This document shows positions 20,314 through 29,629 of a stretch of DNA of 31,297 nt, in pieces. The notes under the pieces are model-generated. The model was not told where the DNA came from. It did no database searches and saw only the letters and a list, made by a program, of their open reading frames with translations. Origin of the DNA: Cladosporium sp. IMV 00045 (taxonomy: Eukaryota; Ascomycota; Dothideomycetes; Cladosporiales; Cladosporiaceae); NCBI GenBank assembly GCA_001931905.2, contig MSJI02000183.1, forward strand, positions 1-31,297. The letters are read 5' to 3'. Position 1 is the stretch's first letter; the number at the start of each line of letters is the position of its first letter. The position numbers and the translations under genes were made by a program.

Positions 20314-20925
20314 TCAACCCTCCTTCCTCGCCTTCTCCTCTTCCTTCTCCTTCAACTGCGCCAACCTCCTCTGCTTCTTCGCCGCCTTCCTCGTCGCAGC
20401 ATCCACCTTTCCTCCAGCGTGCTCTTCCACAACCGGCACCTCCCCACCCTGCTGCAGCACATGCGCGCCATCTCGATCCCCCACCTCTCCCTCATCCACG
20501 CTCCTCTTCCTCGCAAACTCCGCTCCATCCTCCCACCCCTCCACTCTCTCCTGACTCCTCGCCCTCTTACCCCCACTGCCCTTCTCAATAACCTTATCAA
20601 CCCTGCTATCATCCCCCCTCAACGTCCCCGCAGCGCGCATCTCCTCGCCAAAAACCGCCTCAAGCTCCTCCTGCGTTTCCAGTACGAGGTTCTCGCCGCG
20701 CAGGCCCGCTTCGATGCGCTGCAGGTGGTGCAACGCCAGGCCGCCTTGCGGGCCGGAGTGCGCGCTGAATTGGATTCCGGTGCTGGAGAGGAGGGCGTCG
20801 GGGTGGAGGTGCGGTTTGGACTTGGTTTGGGAGAGGAAGGTGTTGAGGTGCGATTGCGCGGCGGTTGGAGCGAGGGTTTTGGGGGCGGAAGGGTGCATGG
20901 GTGGGTAGGCGGTGCGGGTTGCCAT
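20314..20925 (-). CDS. Small conserved fungal protein of unknown function
   Basis: This is a 203-aa single-exon protein that I do not recognise by function. The N-terminal part (TLAPTAAQSHLNTFLSQ, then LHPDALLSSTGIQFSAHSGP and GGLALHHLQRIEAGLRGENL) has the look of a conserved fungal domain. The C-terminal half is charged, and ends in a basic coiled segment with repeated Lys/Arg (RKAAKKQRRLAQLKEKEEEK). That composition is common in nuclear or nucleolar proteins, but this is only a hint. It lies head-to-head with MRPL34, with 291 nt between starts. The 349-aa ORF on the opposite strand is Arg/Leu/Pro-rich and looks like a shadow. Confidence 0.72.
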   Translation of the reverse strand: MATRTAYPPMHPSAPKTLAPTAAQSHLNTFLSQTKSKPHLHPDALLSSTGIQFSAHSGPQGGLALHHLQRIEAGLRGENLVLETQEELEAVFGEEMRAAGTLRGDDSRVDKVIEKGSGGKRARSQERVEGWEDGAEFARKRSVDEGEVGDRDGAHVLQQGGEVPVVEEHAGGKVDAATRKAAKKQRRLAQLKEKEEEKARKEG

Positions 20926-21216
20926 TTTGCTGGTTTTTGTCCCGAGTGGAGATTGAGTTGTTGTGGTTGGTATGTGGCTTTTGGAAAGGGTGGTAAGGTA
21001 GATTTGCGAAAGTCGCGATCAATGGATTCGGGCAAATTTTGGTTTTCGAAAGGTTCAGCGTTTCGTCCACCGTAGCGACTTTTGGCCCTGCTCCTGCCGT
21101 TTTGAGACGTGAAGTCCGAAACCTCCGTCTGGCTGCGCTGGACCGCATCTCTAAGAGATCAGGTATTTGCTGGCGCTGGACGATATTCACTTATTCAAAA
21201 CCAGCACATCACCACC

Positions 21217-21682
21217 ATGTTCAGCCTTCGCTGCATACGGAGCGCATTCGCGCCCGCTGTCTCAAATCTCAGACCAGCTCTGCCCCAAGCAACTCGGCAG
21301 ACACTTGCGCCCATCCAAGCATCTCGGTACGTCTCTACCCAGTCTTGCGATGCTCGCCAGCAGATTCACCCTCTCAAAATACTAACAACAACCCTCCAGA
21401 CCCCTCAGCATCCTCTCCTCCCTACCCTCGCGCCCAACCCTCCCCACCAACAGCACAGCCACCAGCGCCATCGCCCTGGACATCCCTAGCGCAAGCTTCC
21501 AACTCCCCTACCAACCCTCGGGCACACTGCTGCAAGTGCGCGGCGCGAAGCGAGACACGTACGACCCCTCGCACCGCGTGAGGAAGCGCAGACACGGGTT
21601 CCTGTCGAGGCTGAAGTCCAAAAACGGGAGGAATACGCTCAAGAGGAGGAAGTTGAGGGGGAGGATGACGTTGAGTCACTAG
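21217..21682 (+). CDS. MRPL34: Mitochondrial large-subunit ribosomal protein bL34m
   Basis: This is a predicted 130-aa precursor of the mitochondrial bL34 ribosomal protein. Exon 1 is 21217-21326 and exon 2 is 21400-21682. The 73-nt intron (GTACGT, ACTAACA, CTCCAG) has phase 2. The N-terminus, [20 protein letters not shown], is rich in Arg, Ser and Ala with no acidic residues and fits a mitochondrial presequence. The mature part at the C-terminus is the typical L34 block: [20 protein letters not shown], then [21 protein letters not shown]. The intron must be spliced to join presequence and L34 block, because they lie in different frames. Confidence 0.93.
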
Positions 21683-23371
21683 ATGGGACCTGGAGGAGGT
21701 TGGTGGTCAAGTGATAGTCTGGGGGAGGGGGATCTGTATGATATGAAGCAGGGAAGTGCCGGAGAAGGGTTTGGCATTGGGATGCATTTGCAGTGGGCCA
21801 GAAAAGGCACTGCCGCTGGAGTTGGGAAATACATCGCCACATGTGTATTGAATCTTTTTTTTTTTACATCAATCATGAGGCATGACTCTCTCACCGTCAC
21901 GAGAAAGGAGAAGATGGAGAACAATGATTTTGTGAACACATTTCACTATTCAATATGTAATGTGGACACCACATGTCAGCTTTTCCATCCGAAGCCTTCT
22001 TCGTTGTCAGCACGCCTGGCGCTGGGAGAAGTTAGAAAGCAAGGTCAACCTTGGAATCAAGACATTGTCATCGAGAGTTTTCAAGCACCGAATCACGGCT
22101 GGGAATGATACTGGGGGCCGAGTCCTTGTCTTATTAGATTCAAGATTGAAAGCGATGACATGGGCGCCTCCCGGCCACTGCCAAACCAGGCGACAGTCTG
22201 ACATTGCAACGCGATGGACCTCATGAAAAGAGCCTTCCGACAAATTGCCATATCTCAAGACATCATTCTCGAAACCGTTGGTTTTCGGCTCCCTTGATCT
22301 TTCATTCTCAAACGTAGATAAATCATGAGATGTATGATTCCACTTGCATCACATGGCTGGTGTTGTTGTCTGGAACGAAAAGGATGACAGGGACGATCTA
22401 GCCATCCGAACACGATGATTGAGATAGTGTGCTGTGATGAGAAGGATGTGTATTCGAAGACAAGACGCAGACGGTGAATACATACACGTACATGTAATGT
22501 TCAGTGGTTCAAGCCAACTGGACCGATTGACGGGACATGCGAGGAAGCCCGTGGCTGTAAGGCTTGTGAGGTCATGGTTCATGGGATTGACAATTATTAA
22601 AGATCAAAGTAAATGTATCATAGAGGACGTATATAGGGCTCAGATGGCGCATAGCTAAACCGGCTGGAGGCTATGTTTGTCTGAGAGTTTTCACAGAGTT
22701 TGGCGAATCTTTTGTTCGAATCGACCGCAAGGCCAAAAGGGGGGCGTTACTAGATGGATCAGCATTTGGGGTATATGGGACTTGGTATGGCCCGGTGTGA
22801 TTGATGTAGTCTCGATATCACGCAAACAATTGTCTGGGTCCAGAGTAGCAAGGGTGCGTTGGGCAGTTGTAGAGTGCGGTGTTGGGGTGGAATGATTTTG
22901 AGAGCCAGTTCGAGGTCGTCATCGCATGCTAAGCTCGAGCTGAGTTCTTTCGCGATACACGCAGATATGAAGAGTGTTGTTGTATCGAATTGCGGATTTT
23001 CGTGGGTATAATCAGTCGTTCGGTCCAGGTAGTCAAATCGAGTGGTGGTTTTCTTGCAAGAGCGTGGAAGGATTAGCGAGAAAAGAAGCAGAGCTCTGGT
23101 ATTGTGTGTTTTTTTCGGAGTTCAGGTATTCATTTGATCGTCCTGCCCAACCGCAAGGTTGACAGCGAAGTCTCCGTTAACGCCAAACAACAGCCGGGTC
23201 GGCCATGCCGCAGATGAAATTCGGCAAAGACCGCGACCATTCCCTGATTGAACATCTTTTTTCTGCCCATTCGCCAACGAAGATCCTTCCAACAACAACA
23301 TTCCTCCTTCGCCCTGCTTCATATCCCCGGCATCGCACAAACAACACACGCCGCCTTCGGGGCGCGCGCGT
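21683..23371. other. Gene-poor stretch of 1.7 kb between MRPL34 and RPS28
   Basis: I find no supported gene here on either strand. ORFs are short and without family resemblance. A T-run lies near 21855. T-loop-like strings near 22711 do not sit in a full tRNA cloverleaf. The stretch holds two 3' UTRs and possibly unannotated non-coding transcription. Confidence 0.5.
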
Positions 23372-23882
23372 TTACCTCAGACGCCTGGCCTCACGCTCAG
23401 ACTCGAGCAGGCACAGAATGTCGTCCTCGCGAACTGTTGTCCTTGGGTTAGCCTCCTTGTTCTCATGTTGCCGGGTGTTCCTTCAAGTCGTTGCGCAAGA
23501 ATCGGAGTGTCGGATATTTCGTACCTGGGCCCTTGACGTTGCGGATGATGGAGCGGGTGGTGTCGTCCATGAACTCGACGCGGACCTGGGTCACGCCACC
23601 GCGGGAGCCTGAGAATCGTCTTGTCAACATTTTTCCTTTCCTTCGCCTTCATTGCCGTCCTGTCCTGTCCCATCCTATCCTTCACCATATCTTCTCCTCT
23701 CCTTCGGAATCGTGGGAATCGTACCAGTGCGGCCGAGGACGCGGGTGACCTTGACGAGCTTAACGGGAACCCTTTTCGCGCAGATGTCAGTACTGAGTAT
23801 GTCCATCTGCATGACCATGCCCCACGTTGGTCCAGCAGCATTTCGGCATGGCAAGACGAATCACTCACTTGGCAGAGTCCAT
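23372..23882 (-). CDS. RPS28: 40S ribosomal protein S28 (eS28), four exons
   Basis: This is the 68-aa small-subunit ribosomal protein eS28, near the mRNA exit site of the 40S subunit. It is nearly identical in length to other eukaryotic S28. Exons are 23869-23882 (14 nt), 23725-23771, 23525-23608 and 23372-23433. Introns are 97, 116 and 91 nt with GTGAGT/AAAAG, GTACGA/CTCAG and GTACGA/ACAG ends. The exon sum is 207 nt, exactly 69 codons. The spliced product reads [68 protein letters not shown]. No single ORF covers it because the gene is split into small pieces. It is divergent from HIS1. Confidence 0.96.
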
Positions 23883-24578
23883 CTTTGCGAAAGTGGAATT
23901 ATGTGACGGGAAGGTGTCGGATGGGTCGTTGTGATCGAAGGTCGGCGTCGAGAGGTGCGTGCAATCGTCGTCAATCCACAGCAAAGCGCAGTCGGGCAGG
24001 CCGCAAAGCAAATTCGTCCTTGTGCGCGAGCGAGGCAGGTGGAGCGAGAATGATCTTGGCAGGGCTGGTCTGAGGTGTGCTGTGGTGTCAGTCTCAGATA
24101 TTCTCACAGCTGCAAGGAGGCTCGGCCCGAAAGGGAGCTAGAGTGAAGAAAATCGCGGGGATCTCTCTCGCTTGCTGAAGCGATGACTCTGTTGGTGGGC
24201 TGTTTCGGCTGGTGGGACGAGATGACTGGTGAGGACCATTGAACCAGAGGAAAAAGTTACCAAGTCATATATCACCAATAGCCTGCCTCTATACTACAAC
24301 GTTTCTCAATCTCTTGCTTGTAACTTCTACATAACCCAGCTCTTCCAATCCTCGCAACAATTATACCTTGTTTTCTCCCTCCCATTCACATCCGCACGTG
24401 GAGCCTATTGCGGAGCCTTTCCCTGCCCAAAAGTCAACCACCACCTGCCGAGATAGCAGCGCCGTGCAAATCGCTGCGCAAAGCGTGTAGCCAGCCATTG
24501 GACTACTGTTACTAGTGGCCACGACTACTGTCTGAGTCAAGCAACTATACATACACATATCTCCTACACGCAGCAGCC
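23883..24578. other. Bidirectional promoter region, RPS28 and HIS1
   Basis: This 696-nt gap lies between divergent starts and has no supported coding sequence. A CACGTG hexamer is at 24395-24400. A near-match to a Gcn4-type site (TGACTCT) is at 24184-24190, and an exact one is listed separately. Confidence 0.55.
24533..24539. promoter_or_regulatory. Gcn4/CpcA-type TGASTCA site upstream of HIS1
   Basis: TGAGTCA matches the TGA(C/G)TCA core bound by Gcn4/CpcA/CPC1, the general amino acid control factor. HIS1 orthologues are classic targets. It lies 40 nt before the HIS1 ATG, so it may be in the core promoter or in the 5' UTR. Confidence 0.5.
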
Positions 24579-25749
24579 ATGGATCTCGTCAACTCGTACG
24601 TCTCGTCAATTCCTCCTCACCTCACCAACACCACCGCCTCTCCCACCGCCCTCCTCCCACCATGGCCGAAAGACCCGGCGCCAACCCAGATGGCACCATG
24701 CCACGCCGCTTCAGCCGCGCCCTGCCCACCCTGACTAACCTCGTCGGCAGCCTGAACGACCGTCTGCTCTTCGCAGTCCCTAAGAAGGGCCGCCTGAATC
24801 AGGCCTGCACCGAGCTGCTGGCCGGCTCCGACATTCAGTTCCACCGCCACAACCGCCTCGATATCGCCCTGGTCAAGAACTTGCCCCTCGCCCTCGTCTT
24901 CCTGCCCGCCTCCGATATTCCCACCTTCGTCGGTGAGGGAAGGGTCGACCTCGGTATCACCGGTCGCGATGTCGTCGCCGAGCACGAGGCCGTCACCCCG
25001 CCCACCGAGACGTCTGGTATTGAGGAGCTCATGGACCTCGAATTCGGCCGCTGCAAGCTCCAGGTTCAGGTTCCTGAGAAGGGTTCCTTGCACACCGCCG
25101 AGTCGCTCGTCGGCAAGACTCTCGTCACCAGCTTCACCGGTCTGTCAGAGCAATACTACCGCGATTTGGAGAAGAAGGTCGCAGAGGCCAATGGCGAGAC
25201 CAACGGCGAGAGCTCGGACAAGATGAAGACCACGATCAAATATGTCGGTGGAAGTGTGGAAGCCGCCTGCGCGCTCGGTGTCGCAGACGGTATTGTTGAT
25301 CTTGTTGGTGAGTTGCAGCATTTCATAAAACAATATCCAAAACCACACCAGCATCCTACTAACACCCCTCAGAATCCGGCGAAACCATGCGCGCCGCCGG
25401 CCTGAAAGCGATCGCCACCGTCGTCGAATCCACCGCAGTCCTCATTTCCAGCAAACACCCCTCCGACCCCAAACTCGTCCAACTGATCACCAACCGCATC
25501 AAGGGCGTGATCACGGCGCAGAAATTCGTCCTCTGCACCTACAATGTCGAGCGCAAGAACTTGCCCGCCGCGGCGAAAATCACCCCCGGCAAGCGCGCCC
25601 CCACCGTCACCAGCCTGGAAGACGAGGACTGGGTTGCTGTGCAGGCCATGGTGGAGAGGAAGACGATTGCGGGTGTGATGGATGACTTGAGCGCGATGGG
25701 CGCGACGGATATTATGGTTACGAAGATTGAGAATACGAGGACTTGTTAA
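24579..25749 (+). CDS. HIS1: ATP phosphoribosyltransferase, first step of histidine synthesis
   Basis: This is a predicted 316-aa enzyme that joins ATP and PRPP to phosphoribosyl-ATP. Exons are 24579-24595 (17 nt), 24751-25307 and 25373-25749. Introns are 155 nt (GTACGT, TGACTAACC, GGCAG) and 65 nt (GTGAGT, ACTAAC, CTCAG). The spliced start MDLVNSLNDRLLFAVPKKGR fits the conserved MDLVN opening of fungal His1, which supports the 17-nt first exon. An ATG inside intron 1, at 24662, opens the longest ORF but is not the likely start. Family motifs include RLDIALVKNLPLALVFLPA, VGEGRVDLGITG, GRCKLQVQVP, KTLVTSF, GGSVEAACALGVADGIVDLV, and ESGETMRAAGL after intron 2. The C-terminal regulatory domain (long-form HisG) runs to GATDIMVTKIENTRTC. 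Confidence 0.96.
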
Positions 25750-26374
25750 ATGGAGATTGGAGTTGTTCGGGGATATAAGAGGTGGAGGGGAGGCAAGAAG
25801 GGTGCCTGTGAGAGGGCCTGGAAATGGAGAGTGGATTTGGCTGTGCGTGGCGTCTGGCGCTCTGGAAATACTAAAAGAAGGAGCAGAAAGAAGAGAGAAG
25901 ATGAAGAAGATGATAGATCCGACGGTTTTTCTTGCTCAAGGCTGAATGATATACAGAGAATTTACGCCTACCTTTTTAAGATAGATCAATTCACACAACT
26001 TTTTTTTTGTCACTTTTCCCCTTGGATTTCACATACGACTAGGAGTCTTTCCAAGACCACCATAATGTTGACAGGATACGGAAGGCGACGATACGAACGC
26101 CACGATCATGATATGGAAACTATCCCTAGATCTGGGAATTTCGATGGCATAGTGTTAAATCTGGAATGCTAAGGTATGGTACCGGCACGCACGTTTCTAG
26201 GAAATCCCATTGCCGAGGTGACGCTCCCAATGGCGTAGTAATGATCCTCGAACGCCAGCATCGATGGTACTTGCACAACTGTCTGTGAAGATGGGTATCT
26301 CACGCTGTGCCTTTTCTTCTTAAGTACGAACGTCCGTACTAGTGCTTCTTCGATGAGAAAGGTTATTACGTCTT

Positions 26375-26432
26375 CTCCGCCTTGCTTGTGCTGGTATCAT
26401 CACCTCTGAAGTTATGCGAAAAGCCCACGCCC
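26375..26432 (+). repeat. Short diverged repeat, copy a
   Basis: This copy aligns with copies b and c across CTCCG..TTGCTTGTGCTGGTATCATCACC, then GAAGTTAT and AAGCCCACGCC. It is preceded by GAGAAAGGT, as copy c is. Confidence 0.6.
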
Positions 26433-26684
26433 TGCCAATAACAGACCGGACGGCCTGGTGGAGGGTGGTTGTTATTGTCACGCTGAATAGGTGCTGCGCG
26501 CATGTTGTCCTCGTAGAAAATCTGGCTTGGCATCCTCACCAGTGCTGGGTGACTGCGGTAATTGAGCTTCAGCGTAGTCCTGAGAAGGCGAGGATAGCCG
26601 ATCATGAGGCAAGTCATCGGTGACAAGGAGAGTAAGTCCGCGAGAGGATTGGTGCCAGCCTGTAGACTCTTCACGGCCAAGATT

Positions 26685-26740
26685 GTCCGTCATGCTCGTG
26701 CTGGTATCGTCCCCTCCGAAGTTCAAGGAAAAGGTCACGT
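26685..26740 (+). repeat. Short diverged repeat, copy b
   Basis: This copy shares an 18-nt identical run (TCCGTCATGCTCGTGCTG) with copy c, followed by similar TATCGTCCCCTCCGAAGTT. It starts 92 nt before copy c. Confidence 0.65.
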
Positions 26741-26776
26741 CAAGGATACAGAGAGAGAAAGGTACTTCGTCTGGAT

Positions 26777-26833
26777 CTCCGTCATGCTCGTGCTGTTAGC
26801 ATCGCCTTCGGAGTTATAGGGGAAGCCTACGCC
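26777..26833 (+). repeat. Short diverged repeat, copy c
   Basis: The TCCGTCATGCTCGTGCTG run is shared with copy b. The later part (GAGTTATAGGGGAAGCCTAC) is closer to copy a. Confidence 0.65.
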
Positions 26834-27278
26834 AATGAGACAGAGACAGAAAGAGACTGCCCTGGCTGTGCAATGGTGCGGTCTTCGGCCAGGCCTCTGA
26901 TGTTGATGCCGCTCTGCTGGGCTGCGGCCGTCGCGTTGTCGAAAGAAAGAGGTAAGTCGCATGTGCGTCGTGGTAGAGTAGTCGCGATCGATAACATCGA
27001 CGATAGAAGACGCTGCCGCAACAAAAGATTGGACTGGTCGATGAGTCGTCATGGGAGAGACATGATACTGCATGTATATTGTATTCATTTCAACTTTTCT
27101 TGGTAATGCGATAATACATAACACATCCACGACGAAAATATCAAATGCTTTCGAAGATCAAGTGCGGTCTCTCCTACATCCACACACCACCCTCCCTCCG
27201 ACATCCCTCTCTTCACCAGGAAGCACCCGCTTGTTGCTATAGCTCTTCTAATTGATCTCATCATTTTTCTCTCGGTAC

Positions 27279-27352
27279 ACTCTCAGTCGTCGCGGTGGAT
27301 GTACTATCGCCTCTGACACGTCGGACTCACCCATATGCCGTTGAGATTGAAT
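27279..27352 (+). repeat. Short diverged repeat, copy e
   Basis: This is the most diverged copy. It shares CTATCGCCTCTGAC and ATGCCGTTGAGA with copy d, which it directly precedes. Confidence 0.45.
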
Positions 27353-27368
27353 GCGAGCGATGACTTGA

Positions 27369-27435
27369 TCTCCGCGACACTCATGCTAATGCTATCACCT
27401 CCGACGTTCAATACCTATCTCTATGCCGTTGAGAA
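27369..27435 (+). repeat. Short diverged repeat, copy d
   Basis: This copy has CTCCGCGACACTCATGCTAATG, then CTATCACCTCCGACGTTCAA and ATGCCGTTGAGAAAGGT. It links the a-b-c group with copy e. Confidence 0.55.
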
Positions 27436-27876
27436 AGGTCTGCCGAGCGGGTTGACCATTGACGAAGTGTGCGGTGGAGTACGATGCTCTCTGGCGCAAG
27501 GGTGCAACTCTGCTGTTGTTGGATGGGTTGAGGAGGAAGGGCTGCCACTGAGGTTGATTCGCATTCAGTACTTTTGAGTTTATTTCAATTCTATCGAAAC
27601 GTAGTTTTGTTTCATTGTCACTTCGAAGATGAGAAATGCACTTCTCTGTTAAAGTCATGAGGTGAGGTCGAAGAAAGCTTACTGTAAGCTTGTCCGGCTT
27701 CAACAACACCGTAAGCCAACATATATCAGTCTATTGTGCGACCATCAACTCCACCAATATTACTTTTTACATTAGCAAAACAAAGAGAGAAGAAGTCTGC
27801 CTACTCAGGTAAACCATCGATCGATCAAACTTTGATCTCCTTCAAAATCCCACACGCAAAACCTCCAGCACACACC

Positions 27877-29629
27877 TCAAAACCTCGAAATATCCCTCCC
27901 AAACACCCAATTGACAAACCAATATACAGGAATCAATATCCTATTCCTCCAACTGACTGATTTAGCCAGATACGCACTCCGCCACAACAGCCAAGCGACC
28001 TTTCCATTGATGTTCCCGCCCTCTGTCTGCATGATAGCGTTCCAGTTTCCAACATAAGCCATCACGCCCAAATTCTTATAAGTGAAACCCTGCGTTTCCA
28101 GATCGCCCTTGTTCAGCCTTTTGGCCAACCAATTAGCTTTCTGATTCGCCACCTGCGCCGTGGCAGGATAAGCCGTTCCTTCGAGCACAGCGCAGTCTCC
28201 CAGGGCGTGCACGTGCGGCAACACGCTGCCGTCGGGTCTCTTGGCTCGCAAGCGGTCGTCGGTCAGGATGCCGTGCGTTTTCTCGTGCAGCGCCACCTTG
28301 TCTTGCAGGTGCTTTTCCACAAATGGGTTCATCATTAGTCCTGTGCTCCAGACGCACATGCCGACGCCGACTTCGCCTTCTTCTTTGAGGTTGAGCGTGT
28401 AGACGCTTGAGGGGTCGTGGACCGGAGAGGAGGGGTCTTGTTGTAGGTGGGATGGAACGCCGGGTCGCAGCTCTTGCACGTGGTGCGAGGTTTGGATGGA
28501 GATGCCGTGGCGCTTGAAGTGGTTCATGGCGTAGTTGCTGAGTTTCTCATCGAACATGCTGAGGACTGAGGGTGCAACGTCGTAGACAGTGATCTAGACG
28601 GTTGAACGTTCGATGTCAGTATTACATTCCAGCAAATCACACCAGAAGAACGTAACAGGTCACAACTCACCTTCGCATACCCAACCAAATCAGGATACAA
28701 CTTCCTCATATCCTCCTCAATAATATCATTCAACTCAGCACTCCACTCAATCCCCGTCGGCCCACCCCCCACGACCGCAAAGTTCAACAACATCCTCTTC
28801 ATCTCTTCACTCGTCGTGGGCAAACTCGCCATCTCAAAGCAACTCAACAGCCTATTCCGTATCCTCTTCGCGTCCCCCACATCTTTCAAAAAATACGCAT
28901 GCTCCTTTACCCCCTTGGTTCCAAAAGTCTGACTATAACACCCCACAGCGACAATCAACCTATCCCAACTCATCTCAAAAACATTCCCCTTCTCCTTCTT
29001 CTTCCCCAAATCTCCCACACCCCTCTCATCCGCCAGCGCAACTCCCTGCAGCGGATCATCAACAGCTTCCTCGATGCTCAGCTTGCGCGAGTCGAAATCC
29101 ACCCCGTCCGCCCATCCTTGGAAGAATTGCGGGCCTTGCTTGTTTCCTTTGCGCGCGCGCGCGGGTTCGAGTGCGCACCGAAATTCGAGCGTGCCGACGC
29201 TCGTGGAGGCCAGGAGCGGCGTGAAGACGAAGTAGGAGCGGGGCGAGACGACGACGATTTGGTATTTGCGTGGGTCTAGGTCGCGGGAGAGACTGTAGCC
29301 TGCCCAGCCGGAGCCGAGGACGACGACGCGTTCGCGGTCTAGGGAGGGCGGGTGGGTTAGTGGTTGTTCTTCTTGGTTTGGAGATGGAAAGGTAGATTGA
29401 ACGGGCAATCGATTCAAACAGCAAGGAGCTGTTGTGGAAGCCACATACCGCCTTTCCTCTCATCCAGCGCTTGGATGGAAATGCCCCTCTTCTGAACGAC
29501 TCCCACGCCGCTCCATCTTGCAACAAGCCTATCCGCGTTCGCGACGCGACACGTCCATTGCGATATTTGTGGTGTCGAAGTCGCCAAACGAGAGCGAATC
29601 CCAACGCCAGACCTAGTCGCCAAAGACAT
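27877..29629 (-). CDS. Type II (alternative) NADH:ubiquinone oxidoreductase, three exons
   Basis: This is a predicted 521-aa single-polypeptide mitochondrial NADH dehydrogenase, which passes electrons from NADH to ubiquinone without pumping protons. Exons are 29449-29629, 28671-29338 and 27877-28593. Introns are 110 nt (GTATGT, CACTAACCC, CCTAG) and 77 nt (GTGAGT to GTCTAG). The exon sum divides by three. The N-terminus, MSLATRSGVGIRSRLATSTP, is basic with no acidic residue for over 25 positions, a good presequence. The first Rossmann motif is VVVLGSGWAGYSLSR (FAD) and the second is FAVVGGGPTGIEWSAEL (NADH). A third conserved element is HALGDCAVLEG. The C-terminus, SWRNRILIPVYWFVNWVFGRDISRF, has the membrane-attachment pattern of the family (shown in part: WFVNWVFGRDISRF). 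No EF-hand is visible, so it is closer to NDI1-like internal enzymes than to calcium-binding external ones. That side assignment is inference. Confidence 0.93.

Larger units (their letters stand above)
25750..27876. other. Gene-poor stretch of 2.1 kb with a diverged short repeat family
   Basis: I find no gene I can support here. ORFs are at most 140 aa and have no family pattern. A T-run at about 26001-26008 follows HIS1. From about 26370 to 27430 there are five related copies of a 55-90 bp sequence, listed separately. On the minus strand, short coding-like pieces flank these copies, so a decayed multi-exon gene is possible. Confidence 0.5.

Noticed and set aside
20026..21075. A 349-aa plus-strand ORF across the 3' end of STE24 and opposite the small conserved gene
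   Set aside because: Its composition is dominated by Arg, Leu, Pro and Ser with no family pattern. The opposite-strand protein and the STE24 second exon explain the sequence better.
22705..22725. GTTCGAATC-like string as a tRNA T-loop
   Set aside because: No matching acceptor, D or anticodon stems were found around it.
24662..25405. HIS1 starting at the ATG at 24662 and ending at 25405
   Set aside because: This frame starts inside intron 1 and runs into intron 2. The spliced model restores the conserved MDLVN start and the ESGETMRAAGL segment.
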